A DNA stretch of 64,000 bases, from positions 1 through 64,000 of the forward strand of contig NZ_NFLM01000010.1 of the NCBI RefSeq assembly GCF_002160915.1. Reading direction: 5' to 3'. The DNA is from Faecalibacterium sp. An121 (GTDB lineage: Bacteria; Bacillota; Clostridia; Oscillospirales; Ruminococcaceae). Under the pieces are notes generated by a model. It made no database searches, was not told the origin of the DNA, and worked only from the letters and a program-made list of their open reading frames with translations. The position numbers were made by a program, and so were the translations under genes. This document shows positions 51,758 to 60,150 of the stretch, piece by piece; within the stretch, counting starts at the first letter, position 1; each line of letters opens with the position of its first letter.

Positions 51758-52939
51758 TCAGTGATGGAACAGCCGCACACCGCAGAACGCCATGGCGATG
51801 CCGTACTTGTTGCAGGTGTCGATCACCTGCTGGTCACGGATGGAGCCGCCGGGCTGCACGATGGCGGTGACGCCGCTGCGGCGGGCCCGCTCGATGTTGT
51901 CCCCAAAGGGGAAGAAAGCGTCCGAACCCAGGCACACCCCGGTGACATGGCTGAGGTACTCTTTCTTCTCCTCGGCGGTCAGGGGTTCGGGCTGGCGGGT
52001 AAAGGTCTCGGCCCACACGTCATCCCCGATCACATCCTCGGGGGTGTCCCCGATGTAGACGTCGATGGCGTTGTCGCGGTTGGGCTTGGAGACGTCCTCC
52101 CGGAAGGGCAGGTCGAGCACCTTGTCCATATGGCGCAGCTGCCAGTTGTCCGCCTTCTGGCCCGCCAGACGGGTGCAGTGGATGCGGCTCTGCTGGCCGG
52201 CGCCCACGCCGATGGTCTGGCCGCCCGAGACATAGCACACGCTGTTGGACTGGGTGTATTTGAGGGTGATCAGGCTGATGATCAGATCCCGCTTCTGCTC
52301 CTCGGTCACCGTCTTGTTCTCGGTGACGAAGTTGTTCAGCATGGTGTCGGCGTTGATCTCCAGCTCGTTGCGGCCCTGCTCAAAGGTGATGCCGTAGACC
52401 TGCTTGTGCTCGATGGGGTTGGGACGGTAGGCGGGGTCGATGGCCACCACGTTGTAGCTGCCTTTCTTCTTGCCGGCCAGGATGGCCAGGGCCTCCGGCT
52501 CATAGCCGGGGGCGATGATGCCGTCCGACACCTCGTGCTGGATCAGGCGGGCGGTGGGCACGTCGCACACGTCGCTGAGGGCGATCCAGTCCCCAAAGGA
52601 GGACATCCGGTCGGCGCCCCGGGCCCGGGCATAGGCGCAGGCCAGGGCAGACAGCTCCATGGCGGGGTCCACATGATACATCCGGCGCTCCACATCGGTC
52701 AGGGGCAGGCCGATGGCTGCGCCCGCCGGGGAAACGTGCTTGAACGAGGCAGCCGCCGGCATGCCCAGGGCCTTCTTCAGCTCGAACACCAGCTGGATCG
52801 AGTTGAGGGCATCCAAAAAGTTGATATAGCCCGGACGGCCGTTCAGCACGGTGACGGGCAGGTCCTCGCCGTTCTCCATATAGATACGGCTGGGCTTCTG
52901 GTTGGGGTTGCAGCCGTATTTCAGGGCAAGTTCATTCAT
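51758..52939 (-). CDS. purH: Stand-alone AICAR transformylase (PurH C-terminal domain only)
   Basis: A 393-residue enzyme that formylates AICAR with 10-formyl-THF to FAICAR. It has the transformylase motifs LKYGCNPNQKPSRI, SFKHVSPAGAAIG, the substrate-binding TQSNSVCYVSGGQTIGVGAG and SDAFFPFGDNIERA. The MGS-like IMP cyclohydrolase domain of the usual bifunctional PurH is absent. Position 52939 is chosen for its GGGAGGAAAA site. The missing cyclization step is supplied by the PurO-type protein immediately upstream. Confidence 0.92.
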   Translation of the reverse strand: MNELALKYGCNPNQKPSRIYMENGEDLPVTVLNGRPGYINFLDALNSIQLVFELKKALGMPAAASFKHVSPAGAAIGLPLTDVERRMYHVDPAMELSALACAYARARGADRMSSFGDWIALSDVCDVPTARLIQHEVSDGIIAPGYEPEALAILAGKKKGSYNVVAIDPAYRPNPIEHKQVYGITFEQGRNELEINADTMLNNFVTENKTVTEEQKRDLIISLITLKYTQSNSVCYVSGGQTIGVGAGQQSRIHCTRLAGQKADNWQLRHMDKVLDLPFREDVSKPNRDNAIDVYIGDTPEDVIGDDVWAETFTRQPEPLTAEEKKEYLSHVTGVCLGSDAFFPFGDNIERARRSGVTAIVQPGGSIRDQQVIDTCNKYGIAMAFCGVRLFHH

Positions 52940-52988
52940 GGCGTTTTCCTCCCAAATCTTCATTCCAACCAGGGGCATGGCCCCTGGG

Positions 52989-53762
52989 TCATCCTTCCAT
53001 CTCCTCGGGCAGCAGGGGCGGCTCCTCGGGGTCGTCCAGCGAACTGTCCACGGCGTCGTACTTGTTGTAGATCATGTCCCCGCTCTCGCCGCTCTCCAGG
53101 TCGATCACGCGGGCGAACAGGCTGACTTTGTTGTCCTCGTTCAGGCTGCTCCACAGGCCCCGGGCGAAATCCCCCACCGTGCGGGGGCAGGCAAAGCGCA
53201 GAGGCTCCCCTTCAAAGCTGGGGATGGGGTCGCCGTTGCACTTGTAGGTGCTGATGAATTGCCCCTCCCCTGCCACCGGCTGGGGATAATCGAAGAAATA
53301 GCGCTGGACGCTGTCCCCGTTGCCGTCGGCCGACTTGAGGATGCTCATCTGGTAGCTGCCGTCCGCGTACACCACCGCCGAGATGCGGGGGGTCCAGTTG
53401 GGGCCGTCCGGCTCAAAGGTGCGGGTGCGCAGGGCGTCCGCAAAGCTCAGCCCGCGGCACATCCCGTCGTAGATGGTATCGGTCTGGTCGCCGTTGGTGA
53501 CGATGTGGGTGGTGCCCAAAGTCAGCACGGGGTTGTAGATGATGAGGCTGGGGTCCTCCAGCTTGGCCGGGTCGGCGGCCATCGTGCAGATGCCGCCCCG
53601 CTCGGGCAGGGGGTCAAAGACCCGGTTGCGGCTGTTGGCGCTGCGCCCCATGATGAAGTAGCCGATGAACATCTGGCGCCCGTCGGGGGCCTTGGCCACC
53701 GCAATGCCCCGGCCGGGATACTCGTTGCCGGCCAGGTAAGCGTTCAGGTCGATCTTTTCCAT
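52989..53762 (-). CDS. PurO-type IMP cyclohydrolase
   Basis: A 257-residue protein of the IMP_cyclohyd (PurO) family known mainly from archaea: LAGNEYPGRGIAV, FIGYFIMGRSANSRNRVF and the DPSLIIYNPV stretch fit it. It would close FAICAR to IMP, the last step of the pathway. Archaeal PurO is shorter (about 200 residues); the extra length here is mostly C-terminal, ending in an acidic Pro/Glu tail. AGGAGG precedes the ATG. Its position between purN and the transformylase supports the role. Confidence 0.85.
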   Translation of the reverse strand: MEKIDLNAYLAGNEYPGRGIAVAKAPDGRQMFIGYFIMGRSANSRNRVFDPLPERGGICTMAADPAKLEDPSLIIYNPVLTLGTTHIVTNGDQTDTIYDGMCRGLSFADALRTRTFEPDGPNWTPRISAVVYADGSYQMSILKSADGNGDSVQRYFFDYPQPVAGEGQFISTYKCNGDPIPSFEGEPLRFACPRTVGDFARGLWSSLNEDNKVSLFARVIDLESGESGDMIYNKYDAVDSSLDDPEEPPLLPEEMEG

Positions 53763-53781
53763 AGCAGTTTTCCTCCTGTCA

Positions 53782-54378
53782 TCAGACGATCTCGCCGCTG
53801 CACACCATGGCCACGGCTTTGGGCAGCAGCTTCCACTCAGCCTGCTCCATCACCCGCTTCTGCAGCGTCTCGGGGGTGTCGCCGGGCAGGATATCCACGG
53901 CCTTTTGCAGCAGGATGGGCCCGCCGTCGCACTCCTCGTTGACAAAGTGGACGGTGGCGCCGGTCACCTTGCAGCCCCGGGCCAAGGCGGCCTGATGGGG
54001 CCGCAGCCCATACATTCCCGGCCCGCAGAAGGCAGGGATGAGCGCCGGGTGAACGTTCAGGATACGGCGGGGATAGGCCTGCACCACCCTGGGACCCAGC
54101 ACCGACAAAAAGCCGGCCAGCACCACCAGGTCGATGCCGTGGCCCCGGAGCACCTCCAGCAGGGCCTCGTCGAACGAGTCCGGGGAAGCGTAGTCCCTGC
54201 GGCTGACTACGCAGCTTTCCACCCCGGCCTTGGCCGCCCGCTCCAGGGCATAGACCCCCGGCTTGGAGGCCACTACCAGGGTGATCTTGCCATGGGGGTT
54301 CTCCCCCCGGGCCTCGCTGTCCAGCAAAGCCTGCAAGTTGGTCCCGCCGCCCGAGACCAGCACCGCGATCTTCAGCAC
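53782..54378 (-). CDS. purN: Phosphoribosylglycinamide formyltransferase
   Basis: A 198-residue enzyme that formylates GAR using 10-formyl-THF. The N-terminal IAVLVSGGGTNLQALL, the catalytic NVHPALIPAF (Asn and His) and the GATVHFVNEECDGGPIL motif (Asp) are present. It overlaps purM by 7 bases. Both this step and the AICAR transformylase use the formyl donor made by Fhs. Confidence 0.96.
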   Translation of the reverse strand: MLKIAVLVSGGGTNLQALLDSEARGENPHGKITLVVASKPGVYALERAAKAGVESCVVSRRDYASPDSFDEALLEVLRGHGIDLVVLAGFLSVLGPRVVQAYPRRILNVHPALIPAFCGPGMYGLRPHQAALARGCKVTGATVHFVNEECDGGPILLQKAVDILPGDTPETLQKRVMEQAEWKLLPKAVAMVCSGEIV

Positions 54379-55418
54379 AGTTCGACCCCCTCGCCCTCTG
54401 CGATGACGCCCAGACGGTAAGCGCCCGGCTCACCGTTGGCGTGCAGGATCTCCAGAGCCTTGTCCGCCTGTGCGGCGGGAACGGTCAGCACCATGCCCAC
54501 GCCCATGTTGAAGGTATTGAACATATCCCGCTCGGGGATGTTCCCCGCTTTCTGCAGCAGGCCGAACAGGGCCGGGGTGCGCACGTCGCTCCTGGCGATG
54601 CGGGCGCAGCAGCCCTTCTTCAGGCTGCGGGGGATATTCTCATAGAAGCCGCCGCCTGTGATGTGGGAGATGCCTCTCACCTGCACCTGCTCCAGCAGGG
54701 CCAGCACCGGCTTGACATAGATCTTTGTGGGGGCCAGCAGGGCCTCGCCCAGGGTGCGGCCCTCCAGTTCGGCGGGCTTTTCCTGCAGCACCTCGGGGTG
54801 GCCCTCCAGGTCGAACACCTTGCGCACCAGGGAGAAGCCGTTGGAGTGCACGCCCGAGGAGGGCAGCGCCAGGATCACATCCCCCGGCTGCATGGTATTG
54901 TTGTCCAGAATCTTGCTCTTATCCACCACGCCCACGGTGAAGCCCGCCAGGTCGTACTCGTCCTCGGGATAAAAGCCGGGCATCTCGGCCGTCTCGCCGC
55001 CCACCAGGGCAGCGCCCGCCTGGACGCAGCCCTCGGCCACGCCCTTGACCAGGTCGGCGATCTTTTCGGGCACGTTCTTGCCGCAGGCGATGTAGTCCAG
55101 AAAAACCAGGGGCTTGGCGCCGGCGCAGATGACGTCGTTGACGCACATGGCCACGCAGTCGATGCCCACCGTGTCGTGCTTGTCCAGCAGCATGGCGATG
55201 CGCAGCTTGGTGCCCACGCCGTCGGTGCCCGAGATCAGCACCGGGTGGTCGATGCCGGTGCAGTCCAGCTCGAACAGGCCGCCAAAGCCGCCCAGGCCGC
55301 CGATGCAGTGCTGGTTCATGGTGCGGCTGACATACTGCTTCATCAGCTCCACCGAGCGGTAGCCCGCGGTGATGTCCACACCGGCTGCCTTATAGCTTTC
55401 CGAATAGCTCTTTTCCAT
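54372..55418 (-). CDS. purM: Phosphoribosylformylglycinamidine cyclo-ligase
   Basis: A 348-residue AIR synthetase that cyclises FGAM to AIR. Family motifs include DGVGTKLRIA, the VNDVICAGAKPLVFLDYIA (Asn-Asp) segment, GETAEMPGFY and HITGGGFYENIPR. The length is standard. It starts 3 bases after purF and overlaps purN. Confidence 0.97.
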   Translation of the reverse strand: MEKSYSESYKAAGVDITAGYRSVELMKQYVSRTMNQHCIGGLGGFGGLFELDCTGIDHPVLISGTDGVGTKLRIAMLLDKHDTVGIDCVAMCVNDVICAGAKPLVFLDYIACGKNVPEKIADLVKGVAEGCVQAGAALVGGETAEMPGFYPEDEYDLAGFTVGVVDKSKILDNNTMQPGDVILALPSSGVHSNGFSLVRKVFDLEGHPEVLQEKPAELEGRTLGEALLAPTKIYVKPVLALLEQVQVRGISHITGGGFYENIPRSLKKGCCARIARSDVRTPALFGLLQKAGNIPERDMFNTFNMGVGMVLTVPAAQADKALEILHANGEPGAYRLGVIAEGEGVELC

Positions 55419-55421
55419 GGT

Positions 55422-56894
55422 TCATTCTCCTAACTTTTTCTCCCCCTTGGGCCGCTGGCGCAGGGGACGGTCGTGGATGTCGGTGGAGAGCACCACCTCG
55501 GGCTTGACGGCGTACCGGCCGGTGAAGCAGGCGGTGCAGAAGCCGCAGCCCGCCTTGGGCGCCAGCTGCACCACATGTTCCTCCGACAGATACCCCAACG
55601 TGTCGGCGCCGATGATCTCGTTGATCTGTTCCACCGTGCGGCCGGTGGCCACCAGCAGTTTCTGGTCGGGGATATCGGTGCCGAAATAGCAGGGATACTT
55701 GAAAGGCGGGGCGGACACCCGGAAATGGACCTCTTTGGCCCCGGCGTCCCGCAGCAGCTTGATGATGCGGGCCGAGGTGGTGCCCCGGACGATGGAATCA
55801 TCGATCAGCACCACGCGCTTGTCACGGACGGTGCTGGCAATGGCGTTCAGCTTGATGCGCACGCTGTTTTCGCGCTGTTTCTGGCTGCCCTGGATGAAGG
55901 TGCGGCCGATATACTTGTTTTTGACAAAGCCGATGCCGTAGGGGATGCCGCTGGCCTCGGCATAGCCGATGGCCGCATCCAGGCCCGAGTCGGGCACACC
56001 GATCACCACATCCGCTTCCACCGGGTGCTCCTGGGCCAGGAAGCGGCCCGCCTGCATCCGCGCCTCGTGCACCGAGCAGCCCTCGATGATGCTGTCGGGC
56101 CGGGCAAAGTAGATATACTCAAACACACACATCTGGCTGGGCTTGCTGTTGCAGCGGTCCCGGATGCTGCGCAGGCCCCGGGCGTCGGCCACGACGATCT
56201 CGCCCGGCTCCACGTCCCGCAGCAGGGTGGCCCCCACCGCATCCAGAGCGCAGCTCTCGCTGGCAAACACATAGCCGCCCCCCGGCAGGGTGCCGATGCA
56301 CAGAGGCCGGTAGCCCCGGGGGTCCCGCACGGCGATCAGCTTGGTGGAGGACATGATGACCAGGCTGTAAGCCCCCTCCAGGGAATCCATGGTGGCGGCC
56401 ACCGCCTGCTCGATGCTGCCGTGCTTGAGGCGGTTGCGGGTGAGCAGATAGCAGATCACCTCGGTGTCCGAGGACCCATGGAAGATGGCGCCGTCGTTCT
56501 CCAGGGCGTTGCGCAGCTGCACCGCGTTGGTCAGGTTGCCGTTGTGGCACAGGGCCATGGTGCCCCGGCCGTGGCGGACGATCATGGGCTGGGCATTGGC
56601 CCGCACCCGGCTGCCGGCGGTGGCGTAGCGCACATGGCCGGTGGCCATATGGGCCTCGGGCTTGCGGAGGCTGGCCATCACCTGGGAGGTGAACACCTCG
56701 TTGACCAGGCCCAGGTCCCGGTGGCCGGTGATGACGCCGTCCTCGTTGACGGCCATGCCGCAGCTCTCCTGGCCCCGGTGCTGCAGCGCATACAGCGCCG
56801 CGTACACCGCCACCGCCACGTCCTCGGTGCCGGCCTTATCGTAAATTCCAAAAACGCCGCATTCCTCATGGAGCGGATAGGCAAAATCAGACAT
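55422..56894 (-). CDS. purF: Amidophosphoribosyltransferase
   Basis: A 490-residue enzyme for the committed purine step: PRPP plus glutamine to phosphoribosylamine. The nucleophile Cys12 (HEECGVFGIY) implies removal of an 11-residue propeptide, as in Bacillus PurF. GHVRYATAGS and the PRPP loop VVLIDDSIVRGTTS are present. Four Cys near the C-terminus (AGCGFCTACFTG and others) fit the [4Fe-4S]-containing Bacillus type. It is the second gene of the purine operon. Confidence 0.97.
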   Translation of the reverse strand: MSDFAYPLHEECGVFGIYDKAGTEDVAVAVYAALYALQHRGQESCGMAVNEDGVITGHRDLGLVNEVFTSQVMASLRKPEAHMATGHVRYATAGSRVRANAQPMIVRHGRGTMALCHNGNLTNAVQLRNALENDGAIFHGSSDTEVICYLLTRNRLKHGSIEQAVAATMDSLEGAYSLVIMSSTKLIAVRDPRGYRPLCIGTLPGGGYVFASESCALDAVGATLLRDVEPGEIVVADARGLRSIRDRCNSKPSQMCVFEYIYFARPDSIIEGCSVHEARMQAGRFLAQEHPVEADVVIGVPDSGLDAAIGYAEASGIPYGIGFVKNKYIGRTFIQGSQKQRENSVRIKLNAIASTVRDKRVVLIDDSIVRGTTSARIIKLLRDAGAKEVHFRVSAPPFKYPCYFGTDIPDQKLLVATGRTVEQINEIIGADTLGYLSEEHVVQLAPKAGCGFCTACFTGRYAVKPEVVLSTDIHDRPLRQRPKGEKKLGE

Positions 56895-56929
56895 TCTATC
56901 TCCTTCGTTGTGCTGTGTAGCTTTTCCTT

Positions 56930-57430
56930 TTACAGAGCGGCGATCTCCTGCTGGAGCCTGGCTTCCTTGGCGGCGATCTCATCGCCCATCTTGACCCGCT
57001 CAGCCTCCAGCCGCGCGGCCAGCTGCTCGTCGGACAGAGCCAGGATCTGGGCGGCCAGCCAGGCGGCGTTCTTGGCGCCGTTCAAAGCCACGGTGGCCAC
57101 CGGGATGCCGCTGGGCATCTGGACGGTGGCAAGCAGAGCGTCCAGGCCGTCCATGGTGCCCCCCTTCATGGGGATGCCGATCACCGGCAGGGTGGTATTG
57201 GCCGCAAAGGCCCCGGCCAGGTGGGCCGCCATGCCGGCGGCGCACAGGATCACACCAAAGCCCGCCTCTTTGGCCCCCTTGGCAAAGGCGGCAGCCTGGG
57301 CCGGGGTGCGGTGGGCCGAAAGGATATGGGCTTCAAAGGGGATGCCCAGATCCTTCAGCTGGGCGCAGGCCCCCTTGACCACCGGCCAGTCACTGTCCGA
57401 ACCCATGATAACGGCAACTTTACGAATCAT
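56930..57430 (-). CDS. purE: N5-carboxyaminoimidazole ribonucleotide mutase, PurE class
   Basis: A 166-residue PurE. The N-terminal VAVIMGSDSDWPVVKGA, then FEAHILSAHRTPAQAAAFAK with the catalytic His, and the AGMAAHLAGAFAANTTLPVIG stretch (in part) are canonical. No purK lies nearby, so it could be either the class I mutase or the class II AIR carboxylase; residues visible here do not decide. It is the first enzyme gene of the operon, after a ~300-nt leader. Confidence 0.96.
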   Translation of the reverse strand: MIRKVAVIMGSDSDWPVVKGACAQLKDLGIPFEAHILSAHRTPAQAAAFAKGAKEAGFGVILCAAGMAAHLAGAFAANTTLPVIGIPMKGGTMDGLDALLATVQMPSGIPVATVALNGAKNAAWLAAQILALSDEQLAARLEAERVKMGDEIAAKEARLQQEIAAL

Positions 57431-57486
57431 ACTCTTTTGTCCTCCATCCTAAATCCTGTGAAAAGCGGGCCGAAGCCCCGGCAAAA

Positions 57487-57520
57487 CAAAAAAGGCTGTG
57501 ATGCGGCTACACCACGGCCT
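57487..57520 (-). terminator. Terminator in the purine operon leader
   Basis: GGCTGTGATG (57494-57503) pairs with CACCACGGCC (57510-57519) with one mismatch and one wobble; six T residues follow on the minus strand. It lies about 57 bases before the purE ATG, between a candidate promoter and purE. Confidence 0.7.
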
Positions 57521-57651
57521 TATTCTGCAAACATGACGGTACGGCAAAGCCCGGCGGAAGCAAACGACAGCCGCCAGCCGAAACCATTGAGACAAACCAG
57601 CCGTCCATTCGGCAGCTGCGTCCCAGCCAAGCTCTTGTTGTCAAAGCCCAT
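57520..57651 (-). CDS. Candidate 43-residue leader ORF upstream of purE
   Basis: GGAGG lies 10 bases before an ATG opening MGFDNKSLAGTQLPNGR; the ORF ends in TAA that abuts the leader terminator. No homologue is recognised and no strong hydrophobic or charged pattern is seen. It could be a leader peptide that couples translation to attenuation, a separate small gene, or chance. The upstream promoter candidate would place it on the same transcript as purE. Confidence 0.35.
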   Translation of the reverse strand: MGFDNKSLAGTQLPNGRLVCLNGFGWRLSFASAGLCRTVMFAE

Positions 57652-57731
57652 GCTCCGTCCGCCTCCGGGCGCCCTGGGGCGCCTGCCTTCTTCTTTTCCC
57701 GCAGGGCGCACAGCGCCCCGCTCACGTTTAC

Positions 57732-57759
57732 AGTGTACGGCAAAAAACCGGCTTTGCAA
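57732..57759 (-). promoter_or_regulatory. Candidate promoter of the purine operon
   Basis: Minus strand: TTGCAA (57759-57754), a 16-bp spacer and TACACT (57737-57732). It leaves about 300 nt of leader before purE, with GC-rich inverted repeats, the small ORF and the terminator. Apart from these, nothing coding is seen between purE (57430) and ybaK (57929). Confidence 0.5.
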
Positions 57760-57928
57760 AGAGATTTTACACAAATTCTCCCTTGTGTTTTACCTGCCCA
57801 AAGCCCGCCGGGAAAGTTTTGTGCAATTTTCCCCACATATCCCCGTGGTAGTACGACTTTCCCCGCCTTCCGGCCTTTTGCGCCGCGCGCCGCGTTTTTT
57901 CCACAAACTGCCGTCAATAAAGCCGGCC

Positions 57929-58414
57929 TCACTGGCGGGTCAGGGGGGCGGTGCCGGCTTTGGCCGCCCGGATCAGGTCGGCCGGCGCGCAGCATACCTG
58001 CAGCCCGATCCGCCCCGCCGAGACGTAGATCTTCTCCTGCTGCAAAGCGCTCTGGTCAAATACGGTGGGATACTGCTTTTTCATCCCCACCGGGCTGCAC
58101 CCGCCCCGTACATAGCCCGTCACCTTGTTGATGTCGGCCACATGGATCATGGCTACGCTCTTTTCCCCCACACTGCGGGCGGCGGCTTTCAGATCCAGCT
58201 CGGCTTCCACCGGGATGACGAACACAAAATAGCCGCGGCTGGCCCCCTGGGTCACCAGGGTCTTGAACACGCAGGCCGGGTCCAGCCCCAGGCTGCGGGC
58301 CACGGTGGCCCCGTCCACCGCCACCCCCTCCTCATGGGGGTATTCCCGGGCGGTGTAGGCCACCTTCTCCTTTTCCAGCATCCGCATGGCGTTGGTCTTG
58401 GCTTCTTTTGCCAT
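57929..58414 (-). CDS. ybaK: YbaK-type aminoacyl-tRNA deacylase
   Basis: A 161-residue protein of the YbaK/EbsC family, which hydrolyses Cys-tRNA(Pro) and related mischarged tRNAs. The family motifs are visible: ACVFKTLVTQG with the key Lys, VIPVEAELDLKAAARSVGEKS in part, and the GYVRGGCSPVGMKKQYPT loop. ATG 58414 is chosen because it opens at the conserved N-terminus (KTNAMRMLEKEKV) with a GGGAGA site upstream. It is a single gene. Confidence 0.92.
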   Translation of the reverse strand: MAKEAKTNAMRMLEKEKVAYTAREYPHEEGVAVDGATVARSLGLDPACVFKTLVTQGASRGYFVFVIPVEAELDLKAAARSVGEKSVAMIHVADINKVTGYVRGGCSPVGMKKQYPTVFDQSALQQEKIYVSAGRIGLQVCCAPADLIRAAKAGTAPLTRQ

Positions 58415-58512
58415 CCTGATCTCTCCCTCTCTCCTATATATATTTATAATACCACAAATTCCGCCCAAAGAACACCCGCAGGGGCCCTGCGGCAAAAATT
58501 TTTCTTTGCCCC

Positions 58513-58541
58513 TTGACTTCACGCTCCTGAAGTGTTATAGT
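58513..58541 (+). promoter_or_regulatory. Promoter of the DAHP synthase gene
   Basis: TTGACT (58513-58518), a 17-bp spacer and TATAGT (58536-58541). Confidence 0.75.
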
Positions 58542-58619
58542 AGTCCCACCGATTCATTACACTGAAGCAAAGCAGAGGCGCCGCCGGACGCCGCTCCGGG
58601 GCGGAAAGGGAGAGCCGCT

Positions 58620-59633
58620 ATGATCATCATTCTCAAACAGGACGCACCCGAAGCGCAGGTGCGCGAATTCTGCCACGAACTCATGGGCATGGGCTTTGAG
58701 ATCAACGATTCCAAAGGCCGGGACACCCATATCCTGGGCCTGATCGGGGACACCAAAGCCATTGCCGAAAGCTGGGTGCTGGCCAACCCCGTCGTGGAGA
58801 CGGTGCGCCGGGTATCCGAGCCCTACAAAAAGGCCAACCGCAAATTCCACCCCGACGACACGGTGGTGGACGTGCAGGGGGTCAAGATCGGCGGGGGACA
58901 TTTTGCGATGATCGCCGGGCCGTGCAGCATCGAGAGCGAGGAGCAGATCACCTACTGTGCCCAGCGGGTCAAAGCCGCCGGGGCCAGCCTGCTGCGGGGT
59001 GGCGCCTTCAAGCCCCGCACCTCCCCCTACTCGTTCCAGGGGATGCGCAGCGAAGGGCTGGACCTGCTCAAGCTGGCCCGCCGGGCCACCGGCAGCCCCA
59101 TCGTCACCGAGATCATGAATACCGAACACCTGCCCCTGTTTGAAAACGTGGACCTGATCCAGATCGGCGCCCGCAATATGCAGAACTTTGAGCTGCTGAA
59201 AGCGGTGGGCCGTCAGAAAAAGCCGGTGCTGCTCAAGCGGGGGCTGGCCAACACCCTGGAGGAGCTGGTGATGAGCGCCGAATACATCATGGCGGAGGGC
59301 AATGAGAATGTGATCCTCTGCGAGCGCGGCATCCGGACTTTTGAGACCAGTATGCGCAACACCCTGGACCTGGCCGCTGTGGTGATGCTGCACAAGATGA
59401 CCCATCTGCCGGTGGTCGTGGACCCCAGCCATGCCTGCGGCCAGGCCTGGATGGTGCCCCAGCTGGCCAAGGCCGCCGTCGCGGCGGGGGCCGACGGCCT
59501 GATGATCGAGGTGCACAACGACCCCGCCAAAGCCAAGTGCGACGGCGCCCAGAGCCTGACCCCCGACCAGTTTGACGAGCTGACGGACTTTTTGAAGCGT
59601 GAAGTGGAATTTTTCGGCAAAATGTGGAATTGA
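58620..59633 (+). CDS. aroF: 3-deoxy-7-phosphoheptulonate synthase, type I-beta
   Basis: A 337-residue enzyme for the first shikimate step: PEP plus erythrose 4-phosphate to DAHP. An N-terminal ferredoxin-like domain (about residues 1-70, MIIILKQDAPEAQVREF) is followed by the barrel with FAMIAGPCSIESEEQ, RGGAFKPRTSPYSFQG, IQIGARNMQNFELL, the LKRGLANTLEE motif and DPSHACGQ. This is the I-beta form seen in Bacillus and Thermotoga, where the N-terminal domain mediates feedback by an aromatic product. GGGAGA precedes the ATG. No other aro gene is adjacent. Confidence 0.95.
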   Translation: MIIILKQDAPEAQVREFCHELMGMGFEINDSKGRDTHILGLIGDTKAIAESWVLANPVVETVRRVSEPYKKANRKFHPDDTVVDVQGVKIGGGHFAMIAGPCSIESEEQITYCAQRVKAAGASLLRGGAFKPRTSPYSFQGMRSEGLDLLKLARRATGSPIVTEIMNTEHLPLFENVDLIQIGARNMQNFELLKAVGRQKKPVLLKRGLANTLEELVMSAEYIMAEGNENVILCERGIRTFETSMRNTLDLAAVVMLHKMTHLPVVVDPSHACGQAWMVPQLAKAAVAAGADGLMIEVHNDPAKAKCDGAQSLTPDQFDELTDFLKREVEFFGKMWN

Positions 59634-59642
59634 TCCTCCCTG

Positions 59643-59666
59643 CCCCGGCCCCGCCGGGGCTTTTTT
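59643..59666 (+). terminator. Terminator after the DAHP synthase gene
   Basis: CCCCGGC (59643-59649) pairs with GCCGGGG (59653-59659) through a 3-nt loop, followed by C and six T residues. Confidence 0.92.
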
Positions 59667-59701
59667 GTGGCTGCGCTGTTTTCTTTCCGGACGGTTTGTG
59701 G

Positions 59702-59707
59702 TATACT
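59702..59707 (+). promoter_or_regulatory. Extended -10 of the DUF3783-apbE unit
   Basis: TATACT preceded by TGTGG gives an extended -10; the -35 region (TTTTCT) is weak. Confidence 0.5.
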
Positions 59708-59745
59708 CTGAACGATTTACACACACCATGAAAGAGGTATATCCC

Positions 59746-60150
59746 ATGAAAGCTCATATTGCCCGCAACCAGAACGCCGGCGTGCCCATGGTCCTGGCCT
59801 GGAACCTTGCTCCCGGCGACCGGGGCATCCTGGACGGGATGGCGGACGCCTTCGGGATGAAGGTGCAGCTGGTGCCGCCCGCCAGCGCAGGCCAGACCGT
59901 GGCCCAGCTGCTGGGTGAAGTGCCCCTGGCCGCAGCCCGCACCCTCAGCCTGGCCCCCGGCGCCTACCCGCCCGCCATCGTTCTGGCCAACTTCCGCCCC
60001 AGGGATGCCGCCACCCTGCTGGACCTGCTGGACAACGCCAAGGCCCAGATCCCCCTGCGGGCGCTGGTCACCCCCGCCAACCGCCAGTGGGTCTTTGCCG
60101 ACCTGCTGGGGCAGCTGGCCGCAGAGAAAGGCCAGGTGAGCCGGGGATGA
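59746..60150 (+). CDS. DUF3783 family protein
   Basis: A 134-residue soluble alpha/beta protein. Its second half, after an IVLANFRPRDAATLLDLLDNA segment and then IPLRALVTPANRQWVFADLL, matches DUF3783, a clostridial family of unknown role. ATG 59746 is chosen for the AGAGG site; an in-frame ATG at 59728 lacks one. Its stop overlaps the apbE start in ATGA, so the two are made together. Confidence 0.75.
   Translation: MKAHIARNQNAGVPMVLAWNLAPGDRGILDGMADAFGMKVQLVPPASAGQTVAQLLGEVPLAAARTLSLAPGAYPPAIVLANFRPRDAATLLDLLDNAKAQIPLRALVTPANRQWVFADLLGQLAAEKGQVSRG

Noticed and set aside
57431-57760. A guanine, PreQ1 or ZTP riboswitch before purE
   Set aside because: None of the conserved cores could be found; in particular the CCGNCTGGGC element of the ZTP class, clear before fhs, is missing here.
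58542-58619. A T-box (tRNA-sensing) leader before the DAHP synthase gene
   Set aside because: The leader is under 80 nt, has no T-box consensus and no terminator.
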